The notes beneath the pieces were generated by a model. The model did not search any database. It was not told where the DNA came from and saw only the letters and a program-made list of their open reading frames with translations. Below are positions 46,601 through 55,423 of a stretch of DNA of 64,000 nucleotides, piece by piece. The stretch spans positions 1 to 64,000 of the forward strand of contig JAUHXC010000010.1 in the NCBI GenBank assembly GCA_030427205.1. The letters run 5' to 3'. Numbering within the stretch: position 1 is the stretch's first letter; the number at the start of each line of letters is the position of its first letter. A program made the position numbers and the translations under genes. Source of the DNA: a bacterium. GTDB taxonomy: Bacteria; Myxococcota_A; Bradymonadia; UBA7976; UBA1532.

Positions 46601-46888
46601 ATGGCCGACATCAACATCACCGAGTCCCACTCGCTCGGCGCCGCCGAGGCCCGCAAGAAGATCGCCGACTTCGAAGAGATGATGGCGAAGTACGGGGTCA
46701 AGGCCAGCTGGTCGGGCAACTCGGCCAAGCTCAAGGGCATGGCCGCCAAGGGCTCGATCGACATCACCGACGACGCGGTACAGGTGATCGTCAAGCTGGG
46801 CATGATGGCCAAGGCCGCCGGCGTCGACCCGGCCAAGCTCGAGAACTCGATCCGCAAGCGCATCCGGGCGGCCTTCGGCAGCGAGTGA
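46601..46888 (+). CDS. Polyhydroxyalkanoic acid system family protein
   Basis: A 95-residue protein matching the PHA-granule-region family: MADINITESHSLGAAEARKK, a predicted beta strand/Ala-rich body with KLKGMAAKGSIDITDDAVQV and a basic helical C-terminus (NSIRKRIRAAF). Members are found near PHA synthases and are thought to act in PHA storage; their biochemical role is unknown. An esterase related to PHB depolymerases is encoded about 10 kb away (56698). It is divergent from sdhC and 12 bp upstream of the glycosyltransferase gene. Confidence 0.8.
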   Translation: MADINITESHSLGAAEARKKIADFEEMMAKYGVKASWSGNSAKLKGMAAKGSIDITDDAVQVIVKLGMMAKAAGVDPAKLENSIRKRIRAAFGSE

Positions 46889-46900
46889 CGGAGCCGGCCC

Positions 46901-48319
46901 TTGGCCAAGAAGATCCGCACCCGCAAGAAGCGATTCCGCAAGCAACTGCCGCCGCCCGTGCCGCGGGACGGTCGGCCGCTCTTGTCGCTGGCCATGATGG
47001 TCAAGGACGAGGAGCGCTTCCTCGAAGACGCCCTCGCCAGCGCGAAGCCGGTGGTCGACGAGATGATCGTCGTCGACACCGGCAGCACCGACCGCACGGT
47101 GGAGATCGCCCGCGACATGGGGGCCGTCGTCAGCCACTTCGAGTGGTGTGACGACTTCTCCGCCGCCCGCAATACGACCCTCGAGCGGGCGACGGGGCAT
47201 TGGCTGCTGGTGCTCGACGCCGACGAGCGGCTGCGCGGGCCGGGGGATGGCCCGGTGGACGCCAACGGGCTGCGCTCGCTGTTGCGGCCGGGGCCCAAGC
47301 ACCCCTTCGAGGCGATCAGCCTGGAGGTGGTCAATACCCGCCTCGACGGCACGCCGATGAACGGCTTCCACAGCGTGCGGGTGTTTCCCAACGACCGCCG
47401 GCTGGGCTATCGCGGCCGGGTGCACAACGCCTTCGGGCCGCTGATCGACGGCGCGCCGCGCATCTCGGCGCGCATCTTCGGCGGCGTGCGGGTGATGCAC
47501 CTGGGCTACGACCCCGAGCTCTACGCCGAGCGCAAGAAGGCCGAGCGCTCGCTGCCGCTCATCGAGCGCACGGTGGCCGAAGAGCCACAAAACCGGCAGT
47601 ACCGCTTCTATCTCGGCCGGGAGTATCTGCTGCTCGGCCGGCTGCCCGAGGCCATCGAGCAGCTGTCGCGCACGGTGCGCGAGACCCTGGCCGACGGGCA
47701 GGGGCCGCTGGTCGAGGCGACGGTGCACCTGGCGCGGGCGATGAGCCGGGCCGAGCGGCCGGCGCACGAGATGCTCGCGGTGATCCGGCCGGTCTTGAAG
47801 CTGCGCTCGGATCATCCCGACCTGTGGCTGGCGGCGGCCCGCGCGTTTGCGCTCGCCGAGCAGACCGGCGCGGCGATCGACGCCGGCGAGCGGGTGCTGA
47901 CGCTGCTGCGCCGGGGCGGCAAGGCGCTCGACGCCCAGGTCGAGGTGGCCCACGACCCCAGCGAGGTGCACGGGCTGCTCGCCGGGCTCTACTGGGAGGC
48001 GCAGCGCTTCCCCGAGAGCTATCGCCATCACCTCGCGGCCCTCGACGGCGGCGTGCAGGGCGGTACGGGGCGCCTGCTGCATCAGGCGTGCGCCCTGGCC
48101 CTCGAGCTGGGCGACAACAGCCGCATCGCCGAGCTGCTCGACCGGCTCCTGACCCACCCCAGCGCGCCGCTGGGCATGTTCTTCTTCGCCGTCGACCGCC
48201 TGATCGAGCAGGGCGAGACCCGAGGGGCGCGCGAGATGCTGCAGGCCGGCAGCGCCCGCTGCGCCCGTATGGTCGACGACCCCGAATACGCCCCGCGGGC
48301 CGCCCGGCTGGGCCTTTGA
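46901..48319 (+). CDS. Family 2 glycosyltransferase with C-terminal TPR-like region
   Basis: A 472-residue protein. A basic N-terminus (KKIRTRKKRFRKQ) leads into a GT2 (GT-A) domain: LSLAMMVKDEERFLEDALAS, DEMIVVDTGSTDRTVEIARD, ARNTTLERATGHWLLVLDAD and ER in DADERLRG. This is the SunS/TPR-glycosyltransferase-like subfamily. From about 230 the protein becomes helical and TPR-like (NRQYRFYLGREYLLLGRLPE). The start is TTG 46901, with GGAG eight bases before. The acceptor (protein or sugar) is unknown. Follows the PHA-system gene. Confidence 0.88.
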   Translation: MAKKIRTRKKRFRKQLPPPVPRDGRPLLSLAMMVKDEERFLEDALASAKPVVDEMIVVDTGSTDRTVEIARDMGAVVSHFEWCDDFSAARNTTLERATGHWLLVLDADERLRGPGDGPVDANGLRSLLRPGPKHPFEAISLEVVNTRLDGTPMNGFHSVRVFPNDRRLGYRGRVHNAFGPLIDGAPRISARIFGGVRVMHLGYDPELYAERKKAERSLPLIERTVAEEPQNRQYRFYLGREYLLLGRLPEAIEQLSRTVRETLADGQGPLVEATVHLARAMSRAERPAHEMLAVIRPVLKLRSDHPDLWLAAARAFALAEQTGAAIDAGERVLTLLRRGGKALDAQVEVAHDPSEVHGLLAGLYWEAQRFPESYRHHLAALDGGVQGGTGRLLHQACALALELGDNSRIAELLDRLLTHPSAPLGMFFFAVDRLIEQGETRGAREMLQAGSARCARMVDDPEYAPRAARLGL

Positions 48320-48356
48320 GCCCCCGCCCCGACCCCCATCCGACCGGAGATCCCTC

Positions 48357-48842
48357 ATGAGCGAGCGCATCGGCGTGCTCTTCGTCTGCCTGGGCAACAT
48401 CTGCCGCTCCCCGCTCGCGGAGGGCACGTTCCGGGCCCACGTCGAGGCCGCCGGGCTCGGCGAGCACTTCGAGATCGACAGCGCCGGCACCGGCGGCTAC
48501 CACGCCGGCGAGGGGCCCGACCCGCGCAGCGTGGCCGAGGCGCGCAAGAACGGGCTCGACATCAGCGGGCAGCGGGCGCGCAAGCTGGTGGCCGCCGATC
48601 TCGACCGCTTCGCCTACGTGGTGGTGATGGACGACAGCAACCGGCGCAATACGCTGCGCCTCGCCCGCACACCAGCGCAGGCCGCGCGGGTCAGCCGGCT
48701 GCTCGACGAGGTGCACGGCGGCCCGAGCGAGGTGCCCGACCCGTACTACGGCGGCCCGGACGGCTTCACCCACGTCTGGAACCTGGTCGACGACGCCACC
48801 GGCGCCTTGCTGAAGCGGATTCGCGCCGCCCGCGGGATCTGA
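48357..48842 (+). CDS. Low-molecular-weight protein tyrosine phosphatase
   Basis: A 161-residue phosphatase. The P-loop CLGNICRS (Cys11-Arg17-Ser18) follows FV at the N-terminus, and the general-acid loop EVPDPYYGG comes later. SAGTGGYHAGEGPDPRS and GLDISGQRARKL fit the family. Such enzymes dephosphorylate tyrosine on bacterial kinases and are often linked to exopolysaccharide control; the target here is unknown. It lies 37 bp after the glycosyltransferase gene and probably shares its transcript. Confidence 0.93.
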   Translation: MSERIGVLFVCLGNICRSPLAEGTFRAHVEAAGLGEHFEIDSAGTGGYHAGEGPDPRSVAEARKNGLDISGQRARKLVAADLDRFAYVVVMDDSNRRNTLRLARTPAQAARVSRLLDEVHGGPSEVPDPYYGGPDGFTHVWNLVDDATGALLKRIRAARGI

Positions 48843-48876
48843 CGGGCGAGCTTGCCGCAACGGGGCCCATGGCCCA

Positions 48877-48909
48877 CCATCGCAGCACCATCGCAGCACC
48901 ATCGCAGTG
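48877..48909. repeat. 11-bp tandem repeat, 3 units, before the MFS gene
   Basis: CCATCGCAGCA occurs three times in a row (third copy with one change) 21 bp before the MFS start. The period is one helical turn, which could suit a regulator, or it may simply be slippage. Confidence 0.75.
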
Positions 48910-48930
48910 CCACCGAGGAGGGGGAAAGCC

Positions 48931-50274
48931 ATGGCTGAGGCCACGCCGCCGGTCAGGAAGCGCGAGATCTTCGGCTGGGCGATGTACGACTTCGCCAACA
49001 GCAGCTATACGACGGTGGTCATCTCGGTCATCTACTCGTCGTTCTTCGTCGACTACATCGTGCCGGCGGAGTCGGGGGCCCGGGATACCTACTGGGCGAT
49101 CGCCATCATCGCCTCGACGGTGCTGGCGCTCTTGCTCTCGCCCTTCGTCGGCGCCATCTGCGACTACGGCGGCGGCAAGAAGAAGTGGCTCGCGCTGACC
49201 ACGGTCGTCTGCGCCGGCTCGACGCTGGGCTTGTTCTTCGTCGAGCCGGGCGATCTGTGGCTGGCGGTGGTGCTCATCGCCATCAGCAACGCCGCCTTCA
49301 TGATCGGCGAGGCGTTCTGCGGCAGCTTCCTCACCGATCTGGCCACCAAGGACAACATGGGCAAGATCTCGGGGCTCGGCTGGGCCCTGGGCTACTTCGG
49401 CGGGCTGATCTGCATGGTGGCGATGCTGTTCATCATCACCGCCGAGCCCGACAGCGACCTGGCGGCCTTCGTCGACCAGAACCAGGCGGCGATGATCTTC
49501 ATCGGGGTCTTCTTCGCCATCGTCTCGCTGCCCACGTTCATCCTGGTCGTCGAGCGCAGCAAGCCGGCGCCGGGCTTCGAGCACGCCTCGTTCGGCAAGC
49601 TGATGCAGACCGGCCTCGCCGAGATGAAGGACTCCCTGGCGCTGGCCCGCAAGTATCCGGTGCTGCTCAAGTTCTTCCTGGCCTTCACCGTCTACCTCGC
49701 CGGCCTCGAGGTGGTGATGAAGTTCGTCGGCATCTACGCCCGCAGCGAGGTCAAGCTGTCGGTGGCCGACCTCTCGATCATGTTCATCATCATCCAGGTC
49801 AGCGCCGCGGCCGGCGCGCTGCTCTTCGGGCTGCTCGAGAGCCGCATCGGGCCCAAGAAGACGGTCATGGCGACCCTGTTCTGGTGGATGGGCGGCACCC
49901 TGGGCATCTATTTTCTCTTCGACATCAGCGGCTTGACCGGCCTCGAGCCGCGGCAGGTCTTCTTCGTCGTCGCGGTGGTCGCCGGCGCGGGCATCGGCTC
50001 GCTGCAGAGCAGCAGCCGGGCGGTGGTCGGGCTGCTCTCGCCGGCCAAGCGCTCGGCGCAGATGTTCGGCTTCTGGGGCACGTTCAGCCGCTTCGGGCTC
50101 ATCCTGGGCATGAGCTTCGGCCCGGTCAGCGACGCGGTGGGCCGGCAGAACGCGATGCTGCTGGTGCTCGGCTTCTTCGTCGTCGGCGCGCTGATGCTGT
50201 GGCGGGTGCCCATCGACGAGGGCATCGCCGCGGCCCACGAGGCCGATCGGCTCGACGCCGAGGCCGCCGGCTGA
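48931..50274 (+). CDS. MFS transporter, UMF1 (YxiO)-like
   Basis: A 447-residue inner-membrane transporter with about 12 hydrophobic helices. The N-terminus, EIFGWAMYDFANSSYTTVVI, is the signature of the UMF1/YxiO-like branch. Other marks are GAICDYGGGKKKW in the first intracellular loop, FCGSFLTDLATKDNMGKISG, and SLQSSSRAVVGLLSPAKRSA. The substrate of bacterial members is not established. GAGGAGGGGG supports the ATG at 48931. Confidence 0.9.
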   Translation: MAEATPPVRKREIFGWAMYDFANSSYTTVVISVIYSSFFVDYIVPAESGARDTYWAIAIIASTVLALLLSPFVGAICDYGGGKKKWLALTTVVCAGSTLGLFFVEPGDLWLAVVLIAISNAAFMIGEAFCGSFLTDLATKDNMGKISGLGWALGYFGGLICMVAMLFIITAEPDSDLAAFVDQNQAAMIFIGVFFAIVSLPTFILVVERSKPAPGFEHASFGKLMQTGLAEMKDSLALARKYPVLLKFFLAFTVYLAGLEVVMKFVGIYARSEVKLSVADLSIMFIIIQVSAAAGALLFGLLESRIGPKKTVMATLFWWMGGTLGIYFLFDISGLTGLEPRQVFFVVAVVAGAGIGSLQSSSRAVVGLLSPAKRSAQMFGFWGTFSRFGLILGMSFGPVSDAVGRQNAMLLVLGFFVVGALMLWRVPIDEGIAAAHEADRLDAEAAG

Positions 50275-50285
50275 CGGCGACCGAC

Positions 50286-51521
50286 TCAGCGCCCGCCCAG
50301 CCGGCGGACCAGGGCGGCGCGGATCGCGGGCGTGGGCGCGCTCTGCAGCGCGGCGGCTCGATACCGTGCGGCGGCCTCGTGGTGCCCGCAGCGGCGGTGC
50401 AGATCGGCCAGCGCCGCCGACCAGCCGAAGGGCGCGCGCGCCGGCGGCTCTACGCCGTCGAGCAGCGCCAGCCCCGCCGCGGGCCCGCGCCACTCGGCCA
50501 GGGCCAGCGCCCGGTTGAGGGTATGCATCGGCGAGGGCGCGAGGCGCTCGAGCGCGGCGTAGGCCTCGACGATGCGCGCCCAGCGGGTCTCGGCCAGCGA
50601 CGGCGCCAGGCAGTGTTCGGCGGCGATGCTCGCCTCGGCGTGGTAGCGGGTGAAGCGCTCGCCTTCGGCCGAGGCGGCCAGCCAGCGCAGGCCGGCGGCG
50701 ATGTGCGCGCCCTCCCAGCGGCTGCGATCCTGCTCGTCGAGCAGCAACAGCCCGCCGTCGCCGTCGAGCCGCGCCGGCATGCGGGCGCGGTGCAGGTGCA
50801 TCAACGCGACCAGGGCCGCGGTCTCCGGATCGGCGCCCGTCGGATGTTGCGCGAGCAGGGTCGTCAGGCGCAGCGCTTCGTCGCACAGCTCGCTGCGCAG
50901 GGCGGCGTCGATGCGCAGCGAGAGGCGGCCCTCCGTGAACAGCACGTAGAGCACCGCGCGCACCGCCGGCAGCCGCGCGTGATGCTCGTCGGGCGGCGGA
51001 TCGAGCGCGGCGCCGATGGCGCGCAGCCGCTGCCGGCCGCGGCTCAAGCGCTTGTAGACGTGGCCTTCGCCGATGGACAGCCGCTGCGCGATCTCGCGCA
51101 CGTCGAAGCCGCACAGCAGCTTGAGCGCCAGCACCAGCGCGGTGTCCGTGGGCAGGCGCGGGTCGCAGCAGACGAACAGCATGCGCAGCAGATCGTCGCC
51201 GATCTCGCCGGCCAGCGGCGGTTCACGGGGGTCGGGCGGCGGCCCGTCCAGGCCCGCCCGCCGGTCGAGGCCGGCCCGGCGGGTCTGCCGGCGCAGGTCG
51301 TCGAGCAGCCGGTTCTGCGCCACCCGGAAGAGCCAGCCCGCCGGGTTGTCGGGCGCGCCCGACAGCGGCCAGGTCTCCAGCGCGCGCAGCAGCGCGTCCT
51401 GCGCCGCGTCTTCGACCGCCGCGACATGCTGCAAGCCGAACCGGCGCGACAGCGTCGCCACCAGCGCGCCGTAGCTGTGGCGGAAGAAGTGCTCGAACGG
51501 CGCCGGGCCGGGCGTGCTCAA
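50286..51521 (-). CDS. ECF42-type sigma factor with C-terminal helical extension
   Basis: A 411-residue sigma factor. Region 2 is AVEDAAQDALLRALETWP with NPAGWLFRVAQNRLLDDLRR; region 4 is GFDVREIAQRLSIGEGHVYK. The remaining approximately 220 residues are a helical, TPR-like extension with HTLNRALALAEWRGPAAGLA. This architecture, together with an adjacent DGPF/YCII gene, defines the ECF42 group, which has no classical anti-sigma and is thought to be controlled by its own C-terminal extension. The start is TTG 51521, overlapping the upstream stop (TTGA). Confidence 0.9.
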   Translation of the reverse strand: MSTPGPAPFEHFFRHSYGALVATLSRRFGLQHVAAVEDAAQDALLRALETWPLSGAPDNPAGWLFRVAQNRLLDDLRRQTRRAGLDRRAGLDGPPPDPREPPLAGEIGDDLLRMLFVCCDPRLPTDTALVLALKLLCGFDVREIAQRLSIGEGHVYKRLSRGRQRLRAIGAALDPPPDEHHARLPAVRAVLYVLFTEGRLSLRIDAALRSELCDEALRLTTLLAQHPTGADPETAALVALMHLHRARMPARLDGDGGLLLLDEQDRSRWEGAHIAAGLRWLAASAEGERFTRYHAEASIAAEHCLAPSLAETRWARIVEAYAALERLAPSPMHTLNRALALAEWRGPAAGLALLDGVEPPARAPFGWSAALADLHRRCGHHEAAARYRAAALQSAPTPAIRAALVRRLGGR

Positions 51522-51853
51522 GAGGTCGCGATCTCGACCACCTCGACCCCCGAGCCGGGCCGGACCAGCCCGGGGCAGCCGCGGGCGACGGCGATCGCCG
51601 CCTCCAGATCGTCGGCTTCGACGATCATGTAGCCACCGACGAGCTCTTTGACCTCGACGAAGGGGCCGTCGGGTACGCCGGTGGAGACCAGCCGCCCCGC
51701 GCCGAGCCGGCCGCCGGGGTCGACGAGGTTGTCGGCGAAGCGGCGGCGCCAGTCTTCGAACTTCGCGTACATCGCCTGCATCTCGGCGGGCGACGGCGCC
51801 TCGCCGCGGTCATCGGTGGGCAGGCTGCGCTGCAGGCACAGGAATCGGGGCAT
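51518..51853 (-). CDS. DGPF/YCII-related protein
   Basis: A 111-residue protein of the YCII/DGPF family. DGPFVEVKELVGGYMIVEAD carries the eponymous DGPF motif, in a dimeric alpha-beta barrel-like fold. Genes of this type accompany ECF42 sigma factors and may be regulated by them. GAGGAGG precedes ATG 51853. Its stop overlaps the sigma start by 3 bases. Confidence 0.88.
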   Translation of the reverse strand: MPRFLCLQRSLPTDDRGEAPSPAEMQAMYAKFEDWRRRFADNLVDPGGRLGAGRLVSTGVPDGPFVEVKELVGGYMIVEADDLEAAIAVARGCPGLVRPGSGVEVVEIATS

Positions 51854-51940
51854 GGGTCCTCCTCGGGTCGTGGTCGGCCGCCGTGGCCGACACCTGCAGA
51901 CGCGCGCGGGCCCGGCGATCGGACACCCCGCGTCGATTTT

Positions 51941-53035
51941 TCACCCGCCCCGGCCGCGGCGGGTCGCGATGGCCCGCAGCGCGCGCAGGATGCCGATCAT
52001 CGAGCGCGCCTCGCGCAGCATGTTGTCCGCCCGGCCGGTATGGCCGTAGGCGCCGGTGACGAGCACCTTCACCGCCTGCTCGGGGCCGGTGGCGGCGGCC
52101 AGCTCGTCGGCCTGCCCGACGGGGATCACGTCGTCGTCGACCCCGTGCACGATGTACAGCGGCGCGGCGATGTGCGGGATGGCCGGCCGGGGGTCGAGGA
52201 AGTCCACCGTGCCGTCGGCGAGATAGCGGGCGACGATCTCTTCGGCGACCGCGACGCAGCGCGGGTCGAGGCCCAGGCCCAGGCGGGCGAGCGGCTGGTC
52301 GTCGGGGTGCGCCGCCCGGGCCCAGCGCTCGGCGACCGGCTGCCACGCGCCGTCGCGCTTCATCTCCGGGCGGCCCCAGGTCTCGCCCACGAAGCCGAGC
52401 CACGCCGCTTCGAGCCGTGGCCGGTCGACGGGCGGCGGGCGGTCGACCAGCGGCAGCCCGTCCAGCAGCTGCATATAGCCCGCCGGGCGGTTGAGCGGGT
52501 CGAAGGGTACGCCCTGCCCGCCGGCCAACGCGAAGCGCAGCGCCGCCTGCCAGCGGGCGTAGCCGCCGAAGGTCATCACCCCGCCGATGCGTTCGCGAAA
52601 GTCGGGGTGCCCGGCGAACTGCAGCGCCGGCAGGCTGCCGAACGAGATGCTCATCACCCCCGGTTTGATGCCCGCCGGAGCCCGCTCTTCGAGGGCGACG
52701 AAGGCGCGGCGGGCGTCGGGCATCAGCGTCGGCGCGAGCTTCAGCGCCGCCAGGTCGGGCAGCGTCGGCGAGAGCACGTACACGCCGCCATGGGCCAGCA
52801 CCGAGGCGAAGCGCATCATGCGGGCATCGGTCGGCCCGTCGGGGTGCAGCCCGGGGATCAGCAGCAGCGCGCCGTCGGGTTCACGGCCGCGGGGGGCGAA
52901 GGTCAGCGCGGTCAGCGGGCGATCGCCCGGCGCGGCGGGGTCGATGGTGATCGTCCGCTGCTCGACCGCCGGCGCGGGCGCGTCGGCCTTGGGGCCCAGC
53001 CACCAGCCGAGCCGGATCAGATCGAGCAGCGCCAT
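51941..53035 (-). CDS. Alpha/beta-hydrolase
   Basis: A 364-residue alpha/beta hydrolase. ALLLIPGLHPDGPTD has the oxyanion segment; GVMSISFGSLPALQ is the nucleophile elbow (S-x-S-x-G, with the second Ser expected catalytic); PLYIVHGVDDDVIP has the acid loop and AYGHTGRADN the catalytic His. A lid-like region sits at about 175-240. No signal peptide is clear. Acts on ester or amide substrates that cannot be guessed. Starts 6 bp after the DUF1244 gene. Confidence 0.85.
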   Translation of the reverse strand: MALLDLIRLGWWLGPKADAPAPAVEQRTITIDPAAPGDRPLTALTFAPRGREPDGALLLIPGLHPDGPTDARMMRFASVLAHGGVYVLSPTLPDLAALKLAPTLMPDARRAFVALEERAPAGIKPGVMSISFGSLPALQFAGHPDFRERIGGVMTFGGYARWQAALRFALAGGQGVPFDPLNRPAGYMQLLDGLPLVDRPPPVDRPRLEAAWLGFVGETWGRPEMKRDGAWQPVAERWARAAHPDDQPLARLGLGLDPRCVAVAEEIVARYLADGTVDFLDPRPAIPHIAAPLYIVHGVDDDVIPVGQADELAAATGPEQAVKVLVTGAYGHTGRADNMLREARSMIGILRALRAIATRRGRGG

Positions 53036-53041
53036 CGGTGC

Positions 53042-53341
<300 letters not shown>

Positions 53342-53370
53342 CGTGCTCTCCGATGTGAAGGGGTGGGGGC

Positions 53371-54261
53371 TCAGGCGGGGAACAGGCTGTCCATCGAGAG
53401 GTACTTGTCGCCCCGGTCGCAGACGATGAAGACGATGACACTGCCCGGCGCGGCGTCGCGGGCGACCTCGAGCGCCTTGGCGCAGGCGCCGCCCGACGAC
53501 AGCCCGACGAACAGGCCCTCTTCGCGCCCCAGCCGGCGGGTATGCGCCGCGGCGGTCTCGGTGTCGACGTAGAGGATGCGGTCGACCCGCTCGGGCTCGA
53601 AGATCTTGGGCAGGTACTCTTCGGGCCACTTGCGGATGCCGGGGATCTTCGAGCCCTCCTCGGGGTGCACGCCCACGATCTCGACCGCCGGGTTCTGCGC
53701 CTTGAGGTAGCGCGAGGTGCCCATGATGGTGCCGGTGGTGCCCATCGAGCTGACGAAGTGCGTCACCCGCCCGCCCGTATCGCGCCAGACCTCGGGCCCG
53801 GTGGTCTCGAAGTGCATCTGCGGGTTGGCCGGGTTGGCGAACTGGTCGAGCTGGAAGTGCGTGCCCTTCTGGTGCAGCTCGAGCGCGATGTCGCGGGCGT
53901 GCATGATGTCGTCGGCCAGGATCAGCTCGGCCCCGTAGGCCTTCATCACCGCCCGCCGCTCGACGGTGGCGCTCGCCGGCATCACCAGCGTGATCGGTAC
54001 GTTCTTCATGCCGGCGATCATCGCCAGGGCGATGCCGGTATTGCCGCTCGTCGCCTCCACCAGCCGGCGCCCGGACGTATGCCCCGCCTCCTCGGCGGCG
54101 GTGATCATGCCCAGCGCCGCGCGATCCTTCACCGAGCCGCCGAGGTTGGTGCCTTCGAGCTTGGCCCAGACCTCGACGTCGTCCCGGCCGACCATCTTGG
54201 CCAGCCGCTTCATCGGCGTATCGGCGACCAGCCCTTCGAACTCGGCGTAATCCGGCTTCAC
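53371..54261 (-). CDS. cysM: Cysteine synthase B (O-acetylserine sulfhydrylase)
   Basis: A 296-residue PLP enzyme that makes cysteine from O-acetylserine and sulfide (or thiosulfate). PLP-binding Lys45 lies in GGSVKDRAAL; other landmarks are EATSGNTGIALAM, SSMGTTGTIMG and the CysM-specific ending CDRGDKYLS. It follows E. coli CysM along almost the whole length. The start is taken as GTG 54261, with GGGAG about 6 bases before; TTG 54273 is possible. First of a minus-strand run through the ECF42 genes. Confidence 0.93.
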   Translation of the reverse strand: MKPDYAEFEGLVADTPMKRLAKMVGRDDVEVWAKLEGTNLGGSVKDRAALGMITAAEEAGHTSGRRLVEATSGNTGIALAMIAGMKNVPITLVMPASATVERRAVMKAYGAELILADDIMHARDIALELHQKGTHFQLDQFANPANPQMHFETTGPEVWRDTGGRVTHFVSSMGTTGTIMGTSRYLKAQNPAVEIVGVHPEEGSKIPGIRKWPEEYLPKIFEPERVDRILYVDTETAAAHTRRLGREEGLFVGLSSGGACAKALEVARDAAPGSVIVFIVCDRGDKYLSMDSLFPA

Positions 54262-54324
54262 GTTGACTCCCAATGCGATGACGGCCGGCAGGATACATGC
54301 CGCCGGCCGGACCGGACCAGGGGA

Positions 54325-55416
54325 TCAGCGCCAGCGGCCCACGTGGTCGCCGGAGATGTTCGTCGCGCCCAGCGCGGCGCCCGAGCCGACGACGATGAGC
54401 CGATAGCTGCTCGACAGGTAGTGCCCCGACCAGTACAGCCGCACGGCGATCTCGAGCTCGGTGCCCGCCGGCACCTCGAGCTGGATCCAGTCCATCGTCG
54501 CGTAGCCGGTATTGGCCACGATGCGCGCGCCCGGGGCCTCGACGGCGATGTCGAAGTCGTCGAGCTCCTTCTCGGGCACCACCAGGATGGTCACCAGCTG
54601 ATCGACGGCGGAGCGCACGGTGTAGACGTGCGGGGTCCTGCGCGAGAAGAGGGCGCCGCGGGTCATGAACGAGGTGTCCTGCACCGGCCCGTCGAGCACC
54701 GCCTCGGCGTCGGGGTGGTACTCGAAGAGCGGATACGTGCGCCGCGCGCCGGCCCCGTCGAAGTCGACGTCGATCGAGCGCACCACCCGCCCGGCGCGCA
54801 GGTAGTGGCCATCGCCGTCGCGCTCGAGCCCGTGGGCGCCGAGCGGACCCAGCGGCCCCAGCGGCCCCAGCGCGCCGAGCGGCCCCAGCGGGCCCAGCAC
54901 CGACCACAGCCCCAGGCCGCGCAGCTGAACCGCGAAGTCGTTGCTGGCGAACAGCGCCCGGCCGGGATCGGCCTCGCCGTAGTATTGCGCCTCGGCCAGC
55001 GGCCCGGCCTGCCCCAGCGGGCCGTCGGCGCCGAGCACGTCGAAGTCGGCCGACCAGTCCTGCCAGTCTTCGACCGCCGAGATCCAATACGAAGGGTTCC
55101 AGCGGTTGCTGCCCACCGGCCCCAGCGTGCCCAGCGGGCCGTAGGCCGACAGCGGGCCATAGTGACCCAGGGCGCTGATGCTCGACAGGTACAGCGCCGC
55201 CGAGCCGCCGGGGATGCGCCCGTCGCGCACGGCGGGCCGCACCGAGCGGATCTCGCCCGACAGCTTCATCACCCGCACCGACGAGGTGTATTGCAGCTCG
55301 CCCGGGCCGTAGTCCGCCTGCCAGTCCTGGGCGTGGGCCGCGCCTGCCATGAGCAGGCCGCAGAGCACACCGCAGAGCAGCGCGCGCAGCGCGTATCGCA
55401 GAGACGTCTTCATCAT
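54325..55416 (-). CDS. Secreted protein with collagen-like Gly-Pro-Leu triplets
   Basis: A 363-residue protein with a clear signal peptide (LLCGVLCGLLMAGAAHA). Short glycine triplets occur early (YGPLGTLGPVG) and concentrate at about residues 173-195 as seven G-P/A-L triplets, including GPLGPLGALGPLGPLGPLG. After it comes a beta-rich C-terminal region of about 130 residues (DDFDIAVEAPGARIVANTGY) resembling a carbohydrate- or pre-peptidase-type sandwich. G-X-Y triplets can form a collagen-like helix if trimeric, though the run is short. Lies between cysM and the ABC-type binding lipoprotein. Confidence 0.82.
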   Translation of the reverse strand: MMKTSLRYALRALLCGVLCGLLMAGAAHAQDWQADYGPGELQYTSSVRVMKLSGEIRSVRPAVRDGRIPGGSAALYLSSISALGHYGPLSAYGPLGTLGPVGSNRWNPSYWISAVEDWQDWSADFDVLGADGPLGQAGPLAEAQYYGEADPGRALFASNDFAVQLRGLGLWSVLGPLGPLGALGPLGPLGPLGAHGLERDGDGHYLRAGRVVRSIDVDFDGAGARRTYPLFEYHPDAEAVLDGPVQDTSFMTRGALFSRRTPHVYTVRSAVDQLVTILVVPEKELDDFDIAVEAPGARIVANTGYATMDWIQLEVPAGTELEIAVRLYWSGHYLSSSYRLIVVGSGAALGATNISGDHVGRWR

Positions 55417-55423
55417 GGCCTCC

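Noticed and set aside
46901..48319. Plus-strand alternative frame at 47200-48360
   Set aside because: Overlaps the glycosyltransferase in another frame, and is Arg/Ala-rich without motifs.
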